A model generated the notes under the pieces. It was not told the origin of the DNA. It saw only the letters and a program-made list of their open reading frames with translations, and ran no database searches. Shown one piece after another: positions 1-5,376 of a stretch of DNA of 5,529 nucleotides. This DNA is from Hyphomicrobiales bacterium (lineage in GTDB: Bacteria; Pseudomonadota; Alphaproteobacteria; Rhizobiales; JAJFHB01): contig JAJFHB010000446.1 of assembly GCA_021775795.1 (NCBI GenBank), positions 1 to 5,529 of the forward strand, written 5' to 3'. Positions within the stretch are counted from its first letter, which is position 1. Each line of letters opens with the position of its first letter. The translations under genes were made by a program, and so were the position numbers.

Positions 1-214
1 AGAAACAACACCCAAAGCACCCGCTGCAAAAAAGACGGCCGCTGCAAAAACCACAACAACAGCAAAAAAGACAACTACCGCAAAAAATACCTCCACTGCG
101 AAAAAGACGTCCACACCAAAGAAATCCAGCGGAGCGGCTGCTTCAACTGGCGCCAAGAAACCCCGTACAGCCCGAAAACCCTCCGGCAGCAAGTCTGCCG
201 TGGCTGATTCCTAG
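1..214 (+). CDS. tatB: TatB-like Sec-independent translocase subunit, C-terminal tail only (5' end outside window)
   Basis: Reading codons from position 2 gives 70 residues and a TAG stop at 212-214; the start lies upstream of the window. The visible part is entirely low-complexity Lys, Ala, Thr, Ser and Pro, with no hydrophobic segment. TatB has one N-terminal membrane helix and an amphipathic helix, then a variable cytoplasmic tail, and alphaproteobacterial TatB proteins often carry long Lys/Ala-rich tails. With TatC, TatB forms the twin-arginine signal-peptide receptor. The assignment rests on position, 12 nt upstream of tatC, and on tail composition; none of the diagnostic TatB domain is visible. 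A histone H1-like basic protein would have similar composition, but the tatC linkage favours TatB. Residues 9-44 of the visible part form six hexapeptide repeats (see the repeat entry). Confidence 0.75.
   Translation, partial: ETTPKAPAAKKTAAAKTTTTAKKTTTAKNTSTAKKTSTPKKSSGAAASTGAKKPRTARKPSGSKSAVADS
26..133 (+). repeat. Degenerate 18-bp tandem repeat, six units, encoding AKKTTT-like hexapeptides
   Basis: Six consecutive in-frame 18-bp units (26-43, 44-61, 62-79, 80-97, 98-115, 116-133) encode AKKTAA, AKTTTT, AKKTTT, AKNTST, AKKTST and PKKSSG. Most units begin GCAAAAA or GCGAAAA, so the repetition shows in DNA as well as protein. The third codon of each unit is Lys, Thr or Asn and the last two vary among Ala, Thr, Ser and Gly. 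This looks like an old minisatellite inside the TatB tail that can change length by whole units without a frameshift. Only the end of the array may be visible, since the sequence before position 26 is also Ala/Pro/Lys-rich. Confidence 0.75.
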
Positions 215-217
215 GAA
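213..217 (+). promoter_or_regulatory. Ribosome-binding site for tatC, overlapping the tatB stop
   Basis: AGGAA at 213-217 lies 9 nt before the GTG at 227 and overlaps the TAG stop of the upstream gene (212-214). It supports the GTG as the real tatC start. It also implies that termination of tatB translation delivers ribosomes to tatC. Confidence 0.6.
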
Positions 218-226
218 ATAAAGTAC

Positions 227-1045
227 GTGTCGGATCAGGAAATTGAGGCAACCGAAGCTCCGTTGATTGAGCATTTGACGGAGTTACGTTCCCGCCTGAT
301 GAAGGCGATGATCGGCTTTGCTGTGTTTTTCGTCGTGGCGTTCATTTTTGCCACAGACATCTTCAACATCCTGCTGATGCCCTTTGAGCGCGCCGTCGGC
401 GGCGACGTTGAGGACGTTCAGCTCATTTACACGGCTCCGCAGGAGTACTTTTTTGTACAATTGAAAATTGGCCTGTTTGGCGGCTTTTGCTTGGCATTTC
501 CTCTCATCGCCGGGCAGCTGTATGCATTTGTGGCACCTGGATTGTATCGCAACGAGCGCGGCGCCTTGATGCCGTTCCTGGTTGCCAGTCCGATCCTCTT
601 CATCATGGGCGGCAGTCTTGTTTATTTTCTGGTGATGCCACTGGCGATGCAGTTTTTCCTGAGCATGGAACAAGCTGGCGTTGAAGGGCAGGCATCAATC
701 CAGCTCGTAGCGCGGGTGAGCGAGTACTTGGGGCTGATCATGACCTTGATCTTCGCCTTTGGTCTGTGTTTTCAGCTCCCGGTGCTCATGACATTGCTGG
801 CGCGTGTTGGGCTGGCGACTTCAGATGGCCTTCGGCGCAAACGAAAGTATGCAATTGTTGGCACCTTCGCAGTTGCTGCGGTGCTTACTCCACCCGATCC
901 CATAAGTCAGATCGGTCTGGCACTTCCAACGCTGATTCTTTATGAGATTTCAATTCTCTGCGCACGTTCGGTTGAGAAAAAGCGTGCTGAGAACGCGGTG
1001 GATGATGAATCCGAGGCCGATGACGAGCCTGAAACGACTGCCTGA
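227..1045 (+). CDS. tatC: TatC, twin-arginine translocase subunit
   Basis: This gene encodes 272 residues, normal or slightly long for TatC, the polytopic inner-membrane core of the Tat pathway. With TatB it binds twin-arginine signal peptides and recruits TatA to export folded proteins. Visible family marks are the N-terminal HLTELRSR motif (residues 16-23, whose E19 matches E. coli E15), a periplasmic-loop Pro (P52), the APGLYRNER loop (residues 103-111, E110 matching E. coli E103), FGLCFQLPV (178-186) and LTPPDPISQ (220-228). Six hydrophobic stretches fall near residues 26-46, 78-98, 114-138, 164-190, 207-221 and 227-246. Q183 sits where E. coli has a Glu (E170). The last 25 residues are acidic (Glu/Asp/Ala) and cytoplasmic. 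The GTG start is chosen for its AGGAA ribosome-binding site and normal N-terminal length. The next gene is 166 nt away, so tatC may end a tat transcription unit. Confidence 0.97.
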   Translation: MSDQEIEATEAPLIEHLTELRSRLMKAMIGFAVFFVVAFIFATDIFNILLMPFERAVGGDVEDVQLIYTAPQEYFFVQLKIGLFGGFCLAFPLIAGQLYAFVAPGLYRNERGALMPFLVASPILFIMGGSLVYFLVMPLAMQFFLSMEQAGVEGQASIQLVARVSEYLGLIMTLIFAFGLCFQLPVLMTLLARVGLATSDGLRRKRKYAIVGTFAVAAVLTPPDPISQIGLALPTLILYEISILCARSVEKKRAENAVDDESEADDEPETTA

Positions 1046-1089
1046 CAACCTTTGTCGCAATGTCGAATCTATCGTCGCACCTGAGCGCT

Positions 1090-1103
1090 GCGTCTCTGGA
1101 CGC
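1090..1103 (+). other. Small hairpin in the tatC-serS spacer
   Basis: GCGTC (1090-1094) pairs with GACGC (1099-1103) across a TCTG loop. A competing pairing joins GAGCG (1083-1087) to CGCTC (1101-1105). No T-run follows, so this is not a standard intrinsic terminator. A second imperfect stem pairs 1131-1139 with 1176-1184, eight pairs around one G-G mismatch. The structures could shape the serS leader, but stems this short also arise by chance. Confidence 0.25.
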
Positions 1104-1125
1104 TCCTAAACTGAGGGCGTATACA
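1097..1125 (+). promoter_or_regulatory. Weak sigma-70-type promoter candidate for serS
   Basis: TGGACG (1097-1102) and TATACA (1120-1125) are separated by 17 nt, and each matches four of six bases of the -35 and -10 consensus. Transcription would start near 1132, about 80 nt before the serS ATG. The site fits a 166-nt spacer in an otherwise tightly packed cluster, but matches of this quality are common by chance. If this promoter is used, the 54-codon upstream ORF starting at 1060 would not be on the transcript. Confidence 0.22.
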
Positions 1126-1211
1126 CGAGGCGCCGGTGGTGCACGATTCTCAGTGAACGATGTTTCCAGGAACCTCCACGGGCGTAAGCGTTGTCTTGCA
1201 CTGGTGCCCTC

Positions 1212-2495
1212 ATGTTTGATTTGAAATTGATCCGGGATAACCCGGATGACTTTGACGCCGGGCTTGCCAAGCGCGGCCTTGCCCCGCTTGCCGGCCATAT
1301 TCTTGAGAAGGATAAGGCACGTCGTGAGCATGTAACCAGGTTGCAGGAAGCCCAGGCGCGGCGGAATGATGTATCGAAGCTGATTGGTGCAGCCAAGGCT
1401 TCGGGCGATGAAGAAAAAGCCACAGCTCTCATTGGAGAAGTTGCCGAGTTGAAGGCGTTTGTCCAATCAGGTGAGGAACAGGAGCGCGTTTTTGACGAGG
1501 AGTTGAACGCGTTTCTGGCAGAGATTCCCAATCTACCTCTTGCAGATGTTCCAGAGGGTGCGGATGAAACCGACAACATTGAACACCACGTCGTTGGCGA
1601 AAAACCGCAGTTTGATTTCGAACCGCGTGAGCATTTCGACATAGGCGAAGCTCTTGGTCTGATGGACTTTGAAACCGCAGCCAAGATGTCCGGATCAAGA
1701 TTTGTCGTTCTGCGCGGCGCGCTGGCGCGGCTTGAGCGAGCACTGGCCGCTTTCATGCTTGATTTGCATACCGGCGAAAAAGGTTATCTGGAAATTCAAC
1801 CACCAATGCTGGTCCGGGATCAGGCAGTGTTTGGGACGTCGCAGTTGCCCAAGTTTTCCGAAGACCTGTTCCGCACAGAAAATGGTTATTGGCTTATACC
1901 CACAGCAGAAGTACCGCTGACAAATCTCGTCCGCGAGACGACTTTGGACGAAGACGAACTGCCGCTCCGCTTCACAGCCCACACGCCGTGCTTCAGATCA
2001 GAGGCGGGAGCCGCCGGCAAAGACACCCGCGGCATGATACGGCAACACCAGTTTTCAAAAGTCGAACTTGTGAGTGTCACCACCCCGGAAACCTCGCAGG
2101 ACGAACTGGAGCGCATGCTGTCATGTGCCGAGGACGTGCTGCAACGTCTCGAATTGCATTATCGTGTCGTTGTTCTTTCGACAGGTGACATGGGATTTGG
2201 AGCACGAAAGACCTACGACATAGAGGTCTGGCTTCCTGGTCAGGATGCCTTTCGTGAAATATCCAGCTGTTCTGTCTGTGGAGATTTTCAGGCGCGGCGT
2301 ATGCATGCCCGTTATCGCCCAAAGGACGGTTCCACAGTACAATATGTTCACACGTTGAACGGTTCCGGCCTGGCTGTTGGAAGAACAATGGTGGCATTGC
2401 TGGAAAACGGCCAGCGTGCCGACGGCAGTGTTGAGCTTCCAGCCGCCCTCAGACCTTACATGGGTGGCCTTGATGTAATCACCGCGGGCACATGA
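1212..2495 (+). CDS. serS: Seryl-tRNA synthetase (SerRS)
   Basis: The product has 427 residues, the standard bacterial length. SerRS is a cytoplasmic class II synthetase that activates serine with ATP and charges tRNA-Ser; it also serylates tRNA-Sec where that exists. Residues 1-10 ([10 protein letters not shown]) match the family start. A charged helical region at about 28-105 is the long antiparallel coiled coil that holds the tRNA variable arm. The serine-site TAE is at 231-233, motif 2 FRSEAG at 261-266, a conserved SSCS..GDFQARR segment at 351-363, and motif 3 [17 protein letters not shown] at 383-399. No key residue is missing. The ATG at 1212 is preferred over an in-frame TTG at 1191, which would add seven residues unlike the family. 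Its ribosome-binding site is weak (GGTG at 1203-1206). The gene follows tatC after 166 nt and precedes surE by 13 nt. Confidence 0.98.
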   Translation: MFDLKLIRDNPDDFDAGLAKRGLAPLAGHILEKDKARREHVTRLQEAQARRNDVSKLIGAAKASGDEEKATALIGEVAELKAFVQSGEEQERVFDEELNAFLAEIPNLPLADVPEGADETDNIEHHVVGEKPQFDFEPREHFDIGEALGLMDFETAAKMSGSRFVVLRGALARLERALAAFMLDLHTGEKGYLEIQPPMLVRDQAVFGTSQLPKFSEDLFRTENGYWLIPTAEVPLTNLVRETTLDEDELPLRFTAHTPCFRSEAGAAGKDTRGMIRQHQFSKVELVSVTTPETSQDELERMLSCAEDVLQRLELHYRVVVLSTGDMGFGARKTYDIEVWLPGQDAFREISSCSVCGDFQARRMHARYRPKDGSTVQYVHTLNGSGLAVGRTMVALLENGQRADGSVELPAALRPYMGGLDVITAGT

Positions 2496-2499
2496 GGTG
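2494..2499 (+). promoter_or_regulatory. Ribosome-binding site for surE, overlapping the serS stop
   Basis: GAGGTG at 2494-2499 lies 9 nt before the ATG at 2509 and overlaps the serS TGA (2493-2495). It decides between two in-frame starts, because the GTG at 2497 lies inside this site and cannot use it. The overlap suggests translational coupling of surE to serS. Confidence 0.65.
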
Positions 2500-2508
2500 G
2501 GCTTCAAC

Positions 2509-3285
2509 ATGACGGTTCAATCAAAACCGAGAATACTGGTCACGAATGACGACGGCATTCATGCGCCAGGCCTGGAGGTGCTGGAACGGGTTGCGGCAAC
2601 ATTGTCTGACGACATCTGGGTTGTTGCACCGGAATCCGAACAAAGTGGAGCCTCCCATTCTCTCACGTTGTCTGATCCATTGCGCCTTCGCCAAATCGAA
2701 GAACGCAGGTTTGCCATCAAGGGCACTCCAACAGATTGCGTGGTTATGGCCTTGAGAAAAGTGCTACCCGAACTTCCCGATCTTGTGTTGTCAGGGGTCA
2801 ACCGCGGCCAGAATCTTTGTGAGGATGTGACTTATTCCGGCACCATCGCTGCGGCGATGGAGGGCACCGTATTCGGCATTCCCTCAATTGCACTCAGCCA
2901 GTCTTATGGACTGGAAGGGTCGCGTAAGCTGAAATGGCATACCGCGGAGCAACACGCTCCAGCGCTGATCCAAAAGCTCATGGGGAACAACTGGGGGGAG
3001 GGTGTGCTCATAAACATCAACTTCCCTGATTGCGAACCAGGCGACGTCGATGGAACAGAAATAACGGTGCAGGGCAGGCGCGACCAGAATATGCTCGTCA
3101 TTGATGAGCGAATAGATGCGCGGGGGCGTGACTACTACTGGTTTGGTTTCGGCAGCCACCGGAGTTCTCCAGCACAAGGTACGGACTTGAGGGCAGTTTA
3201 CGATCGCCGCATTTCCGTGACCCCATTGCATTTGGATCTGACGCAGTATGACGCTATGGCTCGTTTGCGTGAGTTGATTGACTAA
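2509..3285 (+). CDS. surE: SurE, 5'/3'-nucleotidase (survival protein)
   Basis: The product has 258 residues, typical for SurE, a metal-dependent phosphatase that removes phosphate from nucleoside 5'- and 3'-monophosphates; several family members also act on short polyphosphate. The metal site is visible: NDDG at residues 13-16 (D14 and D15), S46 in the SEQSGASHS segment, and N98 in SGVNRGQN (95-102). KGTPTDCV (71-78), the YSGTIAAAMEG segment (109-119) and ISVTPL toward the C-terminus are also family marks. There is no signal peptide, so it is cytoplasmic. The ATG at 2509 is preferred because a good ribosome-binding site precedes it and it places the first strand directly before NDDG. The gene is 13 nt after serS and 45 nt before pcm; surE-pcm linkage is widely conserved. 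Confidence 0.97.
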   Translation: MTVQSKPRILVTNDDGIHAPGLEVLERVAATLSDDIWVVAPESEQSGASHSLTLSDPLRLRQIEERRFAIKGTPTDCVVMALRKVLPELPDLVLSGVNRGQNLCEDVTYSGTIAAAMEGTVFGIPSIALSQSYGLEGSRKLKWHTAEQHAPALIQKLMGNNWGEGVLININFPDCEPGDVDGTEITVQGRRDQNMLVIDERIDARGRDYYWFGFGSHRSSPAQGTDLRAVYDRRISVTPLHLDLTQYDAMARLRELID

Positions 3286-3288
3286 AAC

Positions 3289-3315
3289 TGCACCTCCAAT
3301 TCCTGGAGTGTTGCA
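3289..3315 (+). other. Imperfect hairpin between surE and pcm
   Basis: CTCCA (3294-3298) pairs with TGGAG (3304-3308) across a 5-nt loop, and TGCA at 3289-3292 can pair with TGCA at 3312-3315 beyond an internal loop. It lies in the 45-nt spacer, ends 15 nt before the pcm start, and has no T-run. It could modulate pcm translation or stabilise a processed mRNA, or it may have no role. Confidence 0.3.
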
Positions 3316-3330
3316 AAGCGGTGTCAGGCG

Positions 3331-3972
3331 ATGAACGAAGATTACCGCAAAATTCAGTTGATTATGGCGCTGCGCAACCAGGGCATCCGTGACACGCGGG
3401 TTTTGTCTGCTATCGAGCGCATTCCCCGTGAGCTCTTCGTACCTCCGGCATTTGCCGAACAGGCATATGAAAATAAAGCATTGCCGATCGAATGCGGTCA
3501 GACGATCAGTGAACCGTTCGTCGTTGCTTTCATGACGGACCGATTGCAGGTGACAGATCGGTGCAAGGTGCTCGAAATCGGCACGGGCTCTGGTTACCAG
3601 GCCGCCATCCTTTCGATGGTCTGCCGCCGCGTGTATTCAATTGAGCGCTATCGCACCTTGCTGCAGGCAGCAGACGCCCGTTTCACACAACTCCGATTGA
3701 CCAATATCACCACAATGATCGCAGATGGGACAAAGGGCTGGCCCAAGCAGGCGCCGTTTGACCGCATCATGGTGACGGCAGCTGCCACAGAGTTTCCAGC
3801 GCAACTTGCCGACCAACTTCGTGTCGGCGGCACCATGATTGTTCCCCTTGAGAACGCTGAACGCCAACAGGAACTGGTCCGCGTCACCCGAACTGAAGAT
3901 GGATTTGACCAGGAAACCCTACTGGAAGTGCGCTTTGTTCCACTTGTTTTGGGTACAGCTCGGGAGTTGTGA
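3331..3972 (+). CDS. pcm: Protein-L-isoaspartate O-methyltransferase (PCMT)
   Basis: The product has 213 residues, normal for bacterial PCMT. The enzyme transfers methyl from S-adenosylmethionine to L-isoaspartyl side chains in aged proteins, starting their repair to aspartate. The N-terminal helix contains IPRELFVP (31-38), followed by GQTISEP (56-62, the PCMT-specific substrate loop), motif I VLEIGTGSGYQAAIL (80-94, SAM binding) and the acidic VYSIER strand end (101-106). FDRIMVTAAA matches motif II. E61 replaces the Gln usual in GQTISQP. The ATG at 3331 is the first usable start after an in-frame stop at 3283. Its ribosome-binding site is weak, with GCGGTG at 3318-3323 the best candidate. 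There is no signal peptide, so the enzyme is cytoplasmic. It sits between surE and a LysM/LytM lipoprotein gene, the same order as E. coli surE-pcm-nlpD. Confidence 0.96.
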   Translation: MNEDYRKIQLIMALRNQGIRDTRVLSAIERIPRELFVPPAFAEQAYENKALPIECGQTISEPFVVAFMTDRLQVTDRCKVLEIGTGSGYQAAILSMVCRRVYSIERYRTLLQAADARFTQLRLTNITTMIADGTKGWPKQAPFDRIMVTAAATEFPAQLADQLRVGGTMIVPLENAERQQELVRVTRTEDGFDQETLLEVRFVPLVLGTAREL

Positions 3973-3978
3973 CGCATT

Positions 3979-3994
3979 TTAAGCGGTCTTTAAC
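3979..3994 (+). promoter_or_regulatory. CtrA-binding site, perfect TTAA-N7-TTAAC box
   Basis: TTAAGCGGTCTTTAAC at 3979-3994 matches the full CtrA consensus TTAA-N7-TTAAC exactly. It lies in the 68-nt spacer between pcm and the NlpD/DipM-like lipoprotein gene, ending 46 nt before that gene's ATG. CtrA is the essential cell-cycle response regulator of alphaproteobacteria and controls division and envelope genes. Reading the whole window by eye, I find TTAA only at these two places, so the exact spacing is unlikely to be accidental. I see no convincing -10 element at the expected distance, so whether CtrA activates or represses here cannot be told. Confidence 0.65.
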
Positions 3995-3996
3995 AA

Positions 3997-4019
3997 TAAG
4001 TGCTCATTCTGCCCACTTA
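3997..4019 (+). promoter_or_regulatory. Inverted repeat TAAGTG-N11-CACTTA upstream of the lipoprotein gene
   Basis: TAAGTG (3997-4002) and CACTTA (4014-4019) are perfect inverted copies separated by 11 nt, starting 2 nt after the CtrA box. The arms could be half-sites for a dimeric regulator, or a 6-bp stem in the 5' leader of the mRNA. No T-run follows, so it is not a terminator. The regulator, if any, is unknown. Confidence 0.3.
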
Positions 4020-4028
4020 GTGAGTTGT

Positions 4029-4032
4029 GGAG
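4029..4032 (+). promoter_or_regulatory. Ribosome-binding site deciding the NlpD/DipM-like start
   Basis: GGAG at 4029-4032 lies 8 nt before the ATG at 4041. It favours this start over an in-frame GTG at 3969 overlapping the pcm stop, and over an in-frame ATG at 4089 that would remove the basic residues of the signal peptide. Confidence 0.6.
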
Positions 4033-4040
4033 CGTGCGTA

Positions 4041-5303
4041 ATGAGTACTCTAACGTATTCAAGTTTTATTCTTTCAAGGCGTGTCAAGATGATCGCCGCC
4101 GTGAGTATGGTGGCTGTGTTGGCAGGCTGTAGCTCGACGTCCGACAGGTTCGGACCGTTTGAGAACACAGACGCGAGTTACGATCCGGGGCACCCGAACG
4201 TAACTCGAGATTCAATCTATACAGGCTCGGCGGGCGATAATTCGCCTGATAGCGCGGTGTATTCAACTGACGTCACCGCGCAGCCTCTGGACTCGACGGC
4301 AAGCACACAGACGACATACACACCGCCGCCGACACAGAATGCCAGCTACCAACCGACAAATGGCGCAGTGACCGTCAATCCCGGCGATACGCTGTACAGC
4401 ATATCGAGAAACCACAATGTTGCGGTTGGGGATCTGATAGCCATAAACAATCTGCAGCCGCCTTATCCAATTCAGGCCGGCCAAAGATTGTTGCTTCCCG
4501 GTTCGGCGGGAGCACAGCAGGCATCGTATAGTCCAACACAGACCCAGTCAGGTTCAAGCCAGGCGCAGGCGAGTTCTCATACGGTTCAATCCGGTGAAAC
4601 ACTCTTCAGCATTTCGCGAACCTATGGTCATCGTGCTGAAACTGTTGCGGCATACAACGACATAACCGATCCTTCGCGGGTTCGCGTCGGTCAGGTTCTG
4701 CGTATTCCGCCTGCAGGCTGGAGTGGAACAACAACCCAGGCTGCAGCTACACAGCAGCAAAGCACAACGACTGATGACAGTCTGAACATTACGCCGACGA
4801 CGGCGCGTGCAGATGATCCGGTTCAAGAAGAGCAGGAAGTCGCAGTTGCGGCACCTCCGGCTGCTGATGACAACGAGGTCATCGAGCAGGATATTCCAGA
4901 ACGCACATCGAGCCGGTTCCGCTGGCCGGTACGTGGTCGCGTGATATCTGAATTCGGTGAAAAGCCCGATGGATCACGCAATGACGGTATCAATCTTGCG
5001 GTGCCGTCTGGAACGTCCGTAAAAGCTGCTGAAAATGGCGTTGTTGCCTACGCTGGTAACGAGCTTGAAGGCTACGGAAGTCTGGTTTTGGTCAGGCATG
5101 CGGATAACTGGGTAACAGCCTATGCACATAACTCTGAGTTGTTTGTGCGGCGTGGCGATGTTGTCAACCGTGGGCAGATTATCGCCAAAGCTGGAGACAG
5201 CGGCAACGTGACAAGCCCGCAGTTGCACTTTGAAATTCGCAGAGGTGCTCAAGCGGTTGACCCGATGTTGCATCTCGCACCGAATTCGGTGGCTGGGCAG
5301 TAA
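4041..5303 (+). CDS. nlpD: NlpD/DipM-like lipoprotein with two LysM domains and a degenerate M23 (LytM) domain
   Basis: The product has 420 residues. A lipoprotein signal peptide spans 1-29 (basic S12-R13-R14-V15-K16, hydrophobic core, lipobox LAGC with C30 lipidated). Ser at the +2 position suggests outer-membrane sorting. Two LysM domains at about 109-153 and 180-223 should bind peptidoglycan, joined by Thr/Gln/Ser/Ala-rich linkers. The M23/LytM fold covers about 294-411 (RWPVRGRVISEFG to VDPMLHL). The metal motif HxxxD is replaced by N314-D-G-I-N318, and the first His of HxH is Q394; H363 (YAH) and H396 remain. The domain is therefore probably not a peptidase. In E. coli NlpD and Caulobacter DipM, such degenerate LytM domains activate septal amidases, and the surE-pcm-nlpD order matches. 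The CtrA box upstream suggests cell-cycle control. An NlpD role in cell separation is likely but inferred. Confidence 0.9.
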   Translation: MSTLTYSSFILSRRVKMIAAVSMVAVLAGCSSTSDRFGPFENTDASYDPGHPNVTRDSIYTGSAGDNSPDSAVYSTDVTAQPLDSTASTQTTYTPPPTQNASYQPTNGAVTVNPGDTLYSISRNHNVAVGDLIAINNLQPPYPIQAGQRLLLPGSAGAQQASYSPTQTQSGSSQAQASSHTVQSGETLFSISRTYGHRAETVAAYNDITDPSRVRVGQVLRIPPAGWSGTTTQAAATQQQSTTTDDSLNITPTTARADDPVQEEQEVAVAAPPAADDNEVIEQDIPERTSSRFRWPVRGRVISEFGEKPDGSRNDGINLAVPSGTSVKAAENGVVAYAGNELEGYGSLVLVRHADNWVTAYAHNSELFVRRGDVVNRGQIIAKAGDSGNVTSPQLHFEIRRGAQAVDPMLHLAPNSVAGQ

Positions 5304-5327
5304 CCATCAGAATTCAATTAGATGTGT

Positions 5328-5359
5328 AAATGAGGTCCGCCGAAAGGCGGGCCTTATTT
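5328..5359. terminator. Intrinsic terminator, probably bidirectional, between convergent genes
   Basis: A 14-bp stem (5328-5341 with 5346-5359, including two G-T wobbles) closes a GAAA tetraloop. The core is GC-rich and the base is A/T (AAA on the left, TTT on the right), so RNA from either strand ends the stem in U residues. It lies 24 nt after the lipoprotein stop and 17 nt beyond the stop of the minus-strand gene, so it can serve both. Confidence 0.8.
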
Positions 5360-5376
5360 GCTTGTGGGCCAGCCGC

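Larger units (their letters stand above)
1060..1224 (+). other. Speculative 54-codon upstream ORF, Ser-rich at its start, overlapping the serS start
   Basis: An ATG at 1060 opens a frame of 54 residues beginning MSNLSSHLSAAS, with Ser at positions 2, 5, 6, 9 and 12. It ends at a TGA at 1222-1224, 10 nt past the serS ATG (1212-1214) and in another frame. The spacer has an unusually weak serS ribosome-binding site, so coupling through this frame is conceivable. Against it, no Shine-Dalgarno sequence precedes 1060 and no hydrophobic or conserved pattern is visible. The remainder resembles untranslated spacer. It is recorded as a leader-peptide candidate, not as a gene. Confidence 0.18.

Noticed and set aside
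1191..1211. TTG at 1191 as an earlier serS start
   Set aside because: It adds seven residues not found in Ser[12 protein letters not shown] from the ATG at 1212 matches the family N-terminus.
885..1756. Two long overlapping minus-strand ORFs (193 and 216 codons) across the tatC end and serS 5' half
   Set aside because: They lie opposite well-supported tatC and serS reading frames, show Ser/Arg-rich composition typical of antisense translation, and contain no recognisable domain.
2497..2508. GTG at 2497 as the surE start
   Set aside because: It lies inside the GAGGTG ribosome-binding site that serves the ATG at 2509.
3969..4040. GTG at 3969 (overlapping the pcm stop) as the start of the lipoprotein gene
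   Set aside because: It would add 24 residues ahead of a good lipoprotein signal peptide and place the CtrA box inside the coding region; the ATG at 4041 has its own GGAG site.
4089..4091. ATG at 4089 as the lipoprotein start
   Set aside because: The resulting signal peptide would have no basic residues before the hydrophobic core, although an AAGG does lie 9 nt upstream.
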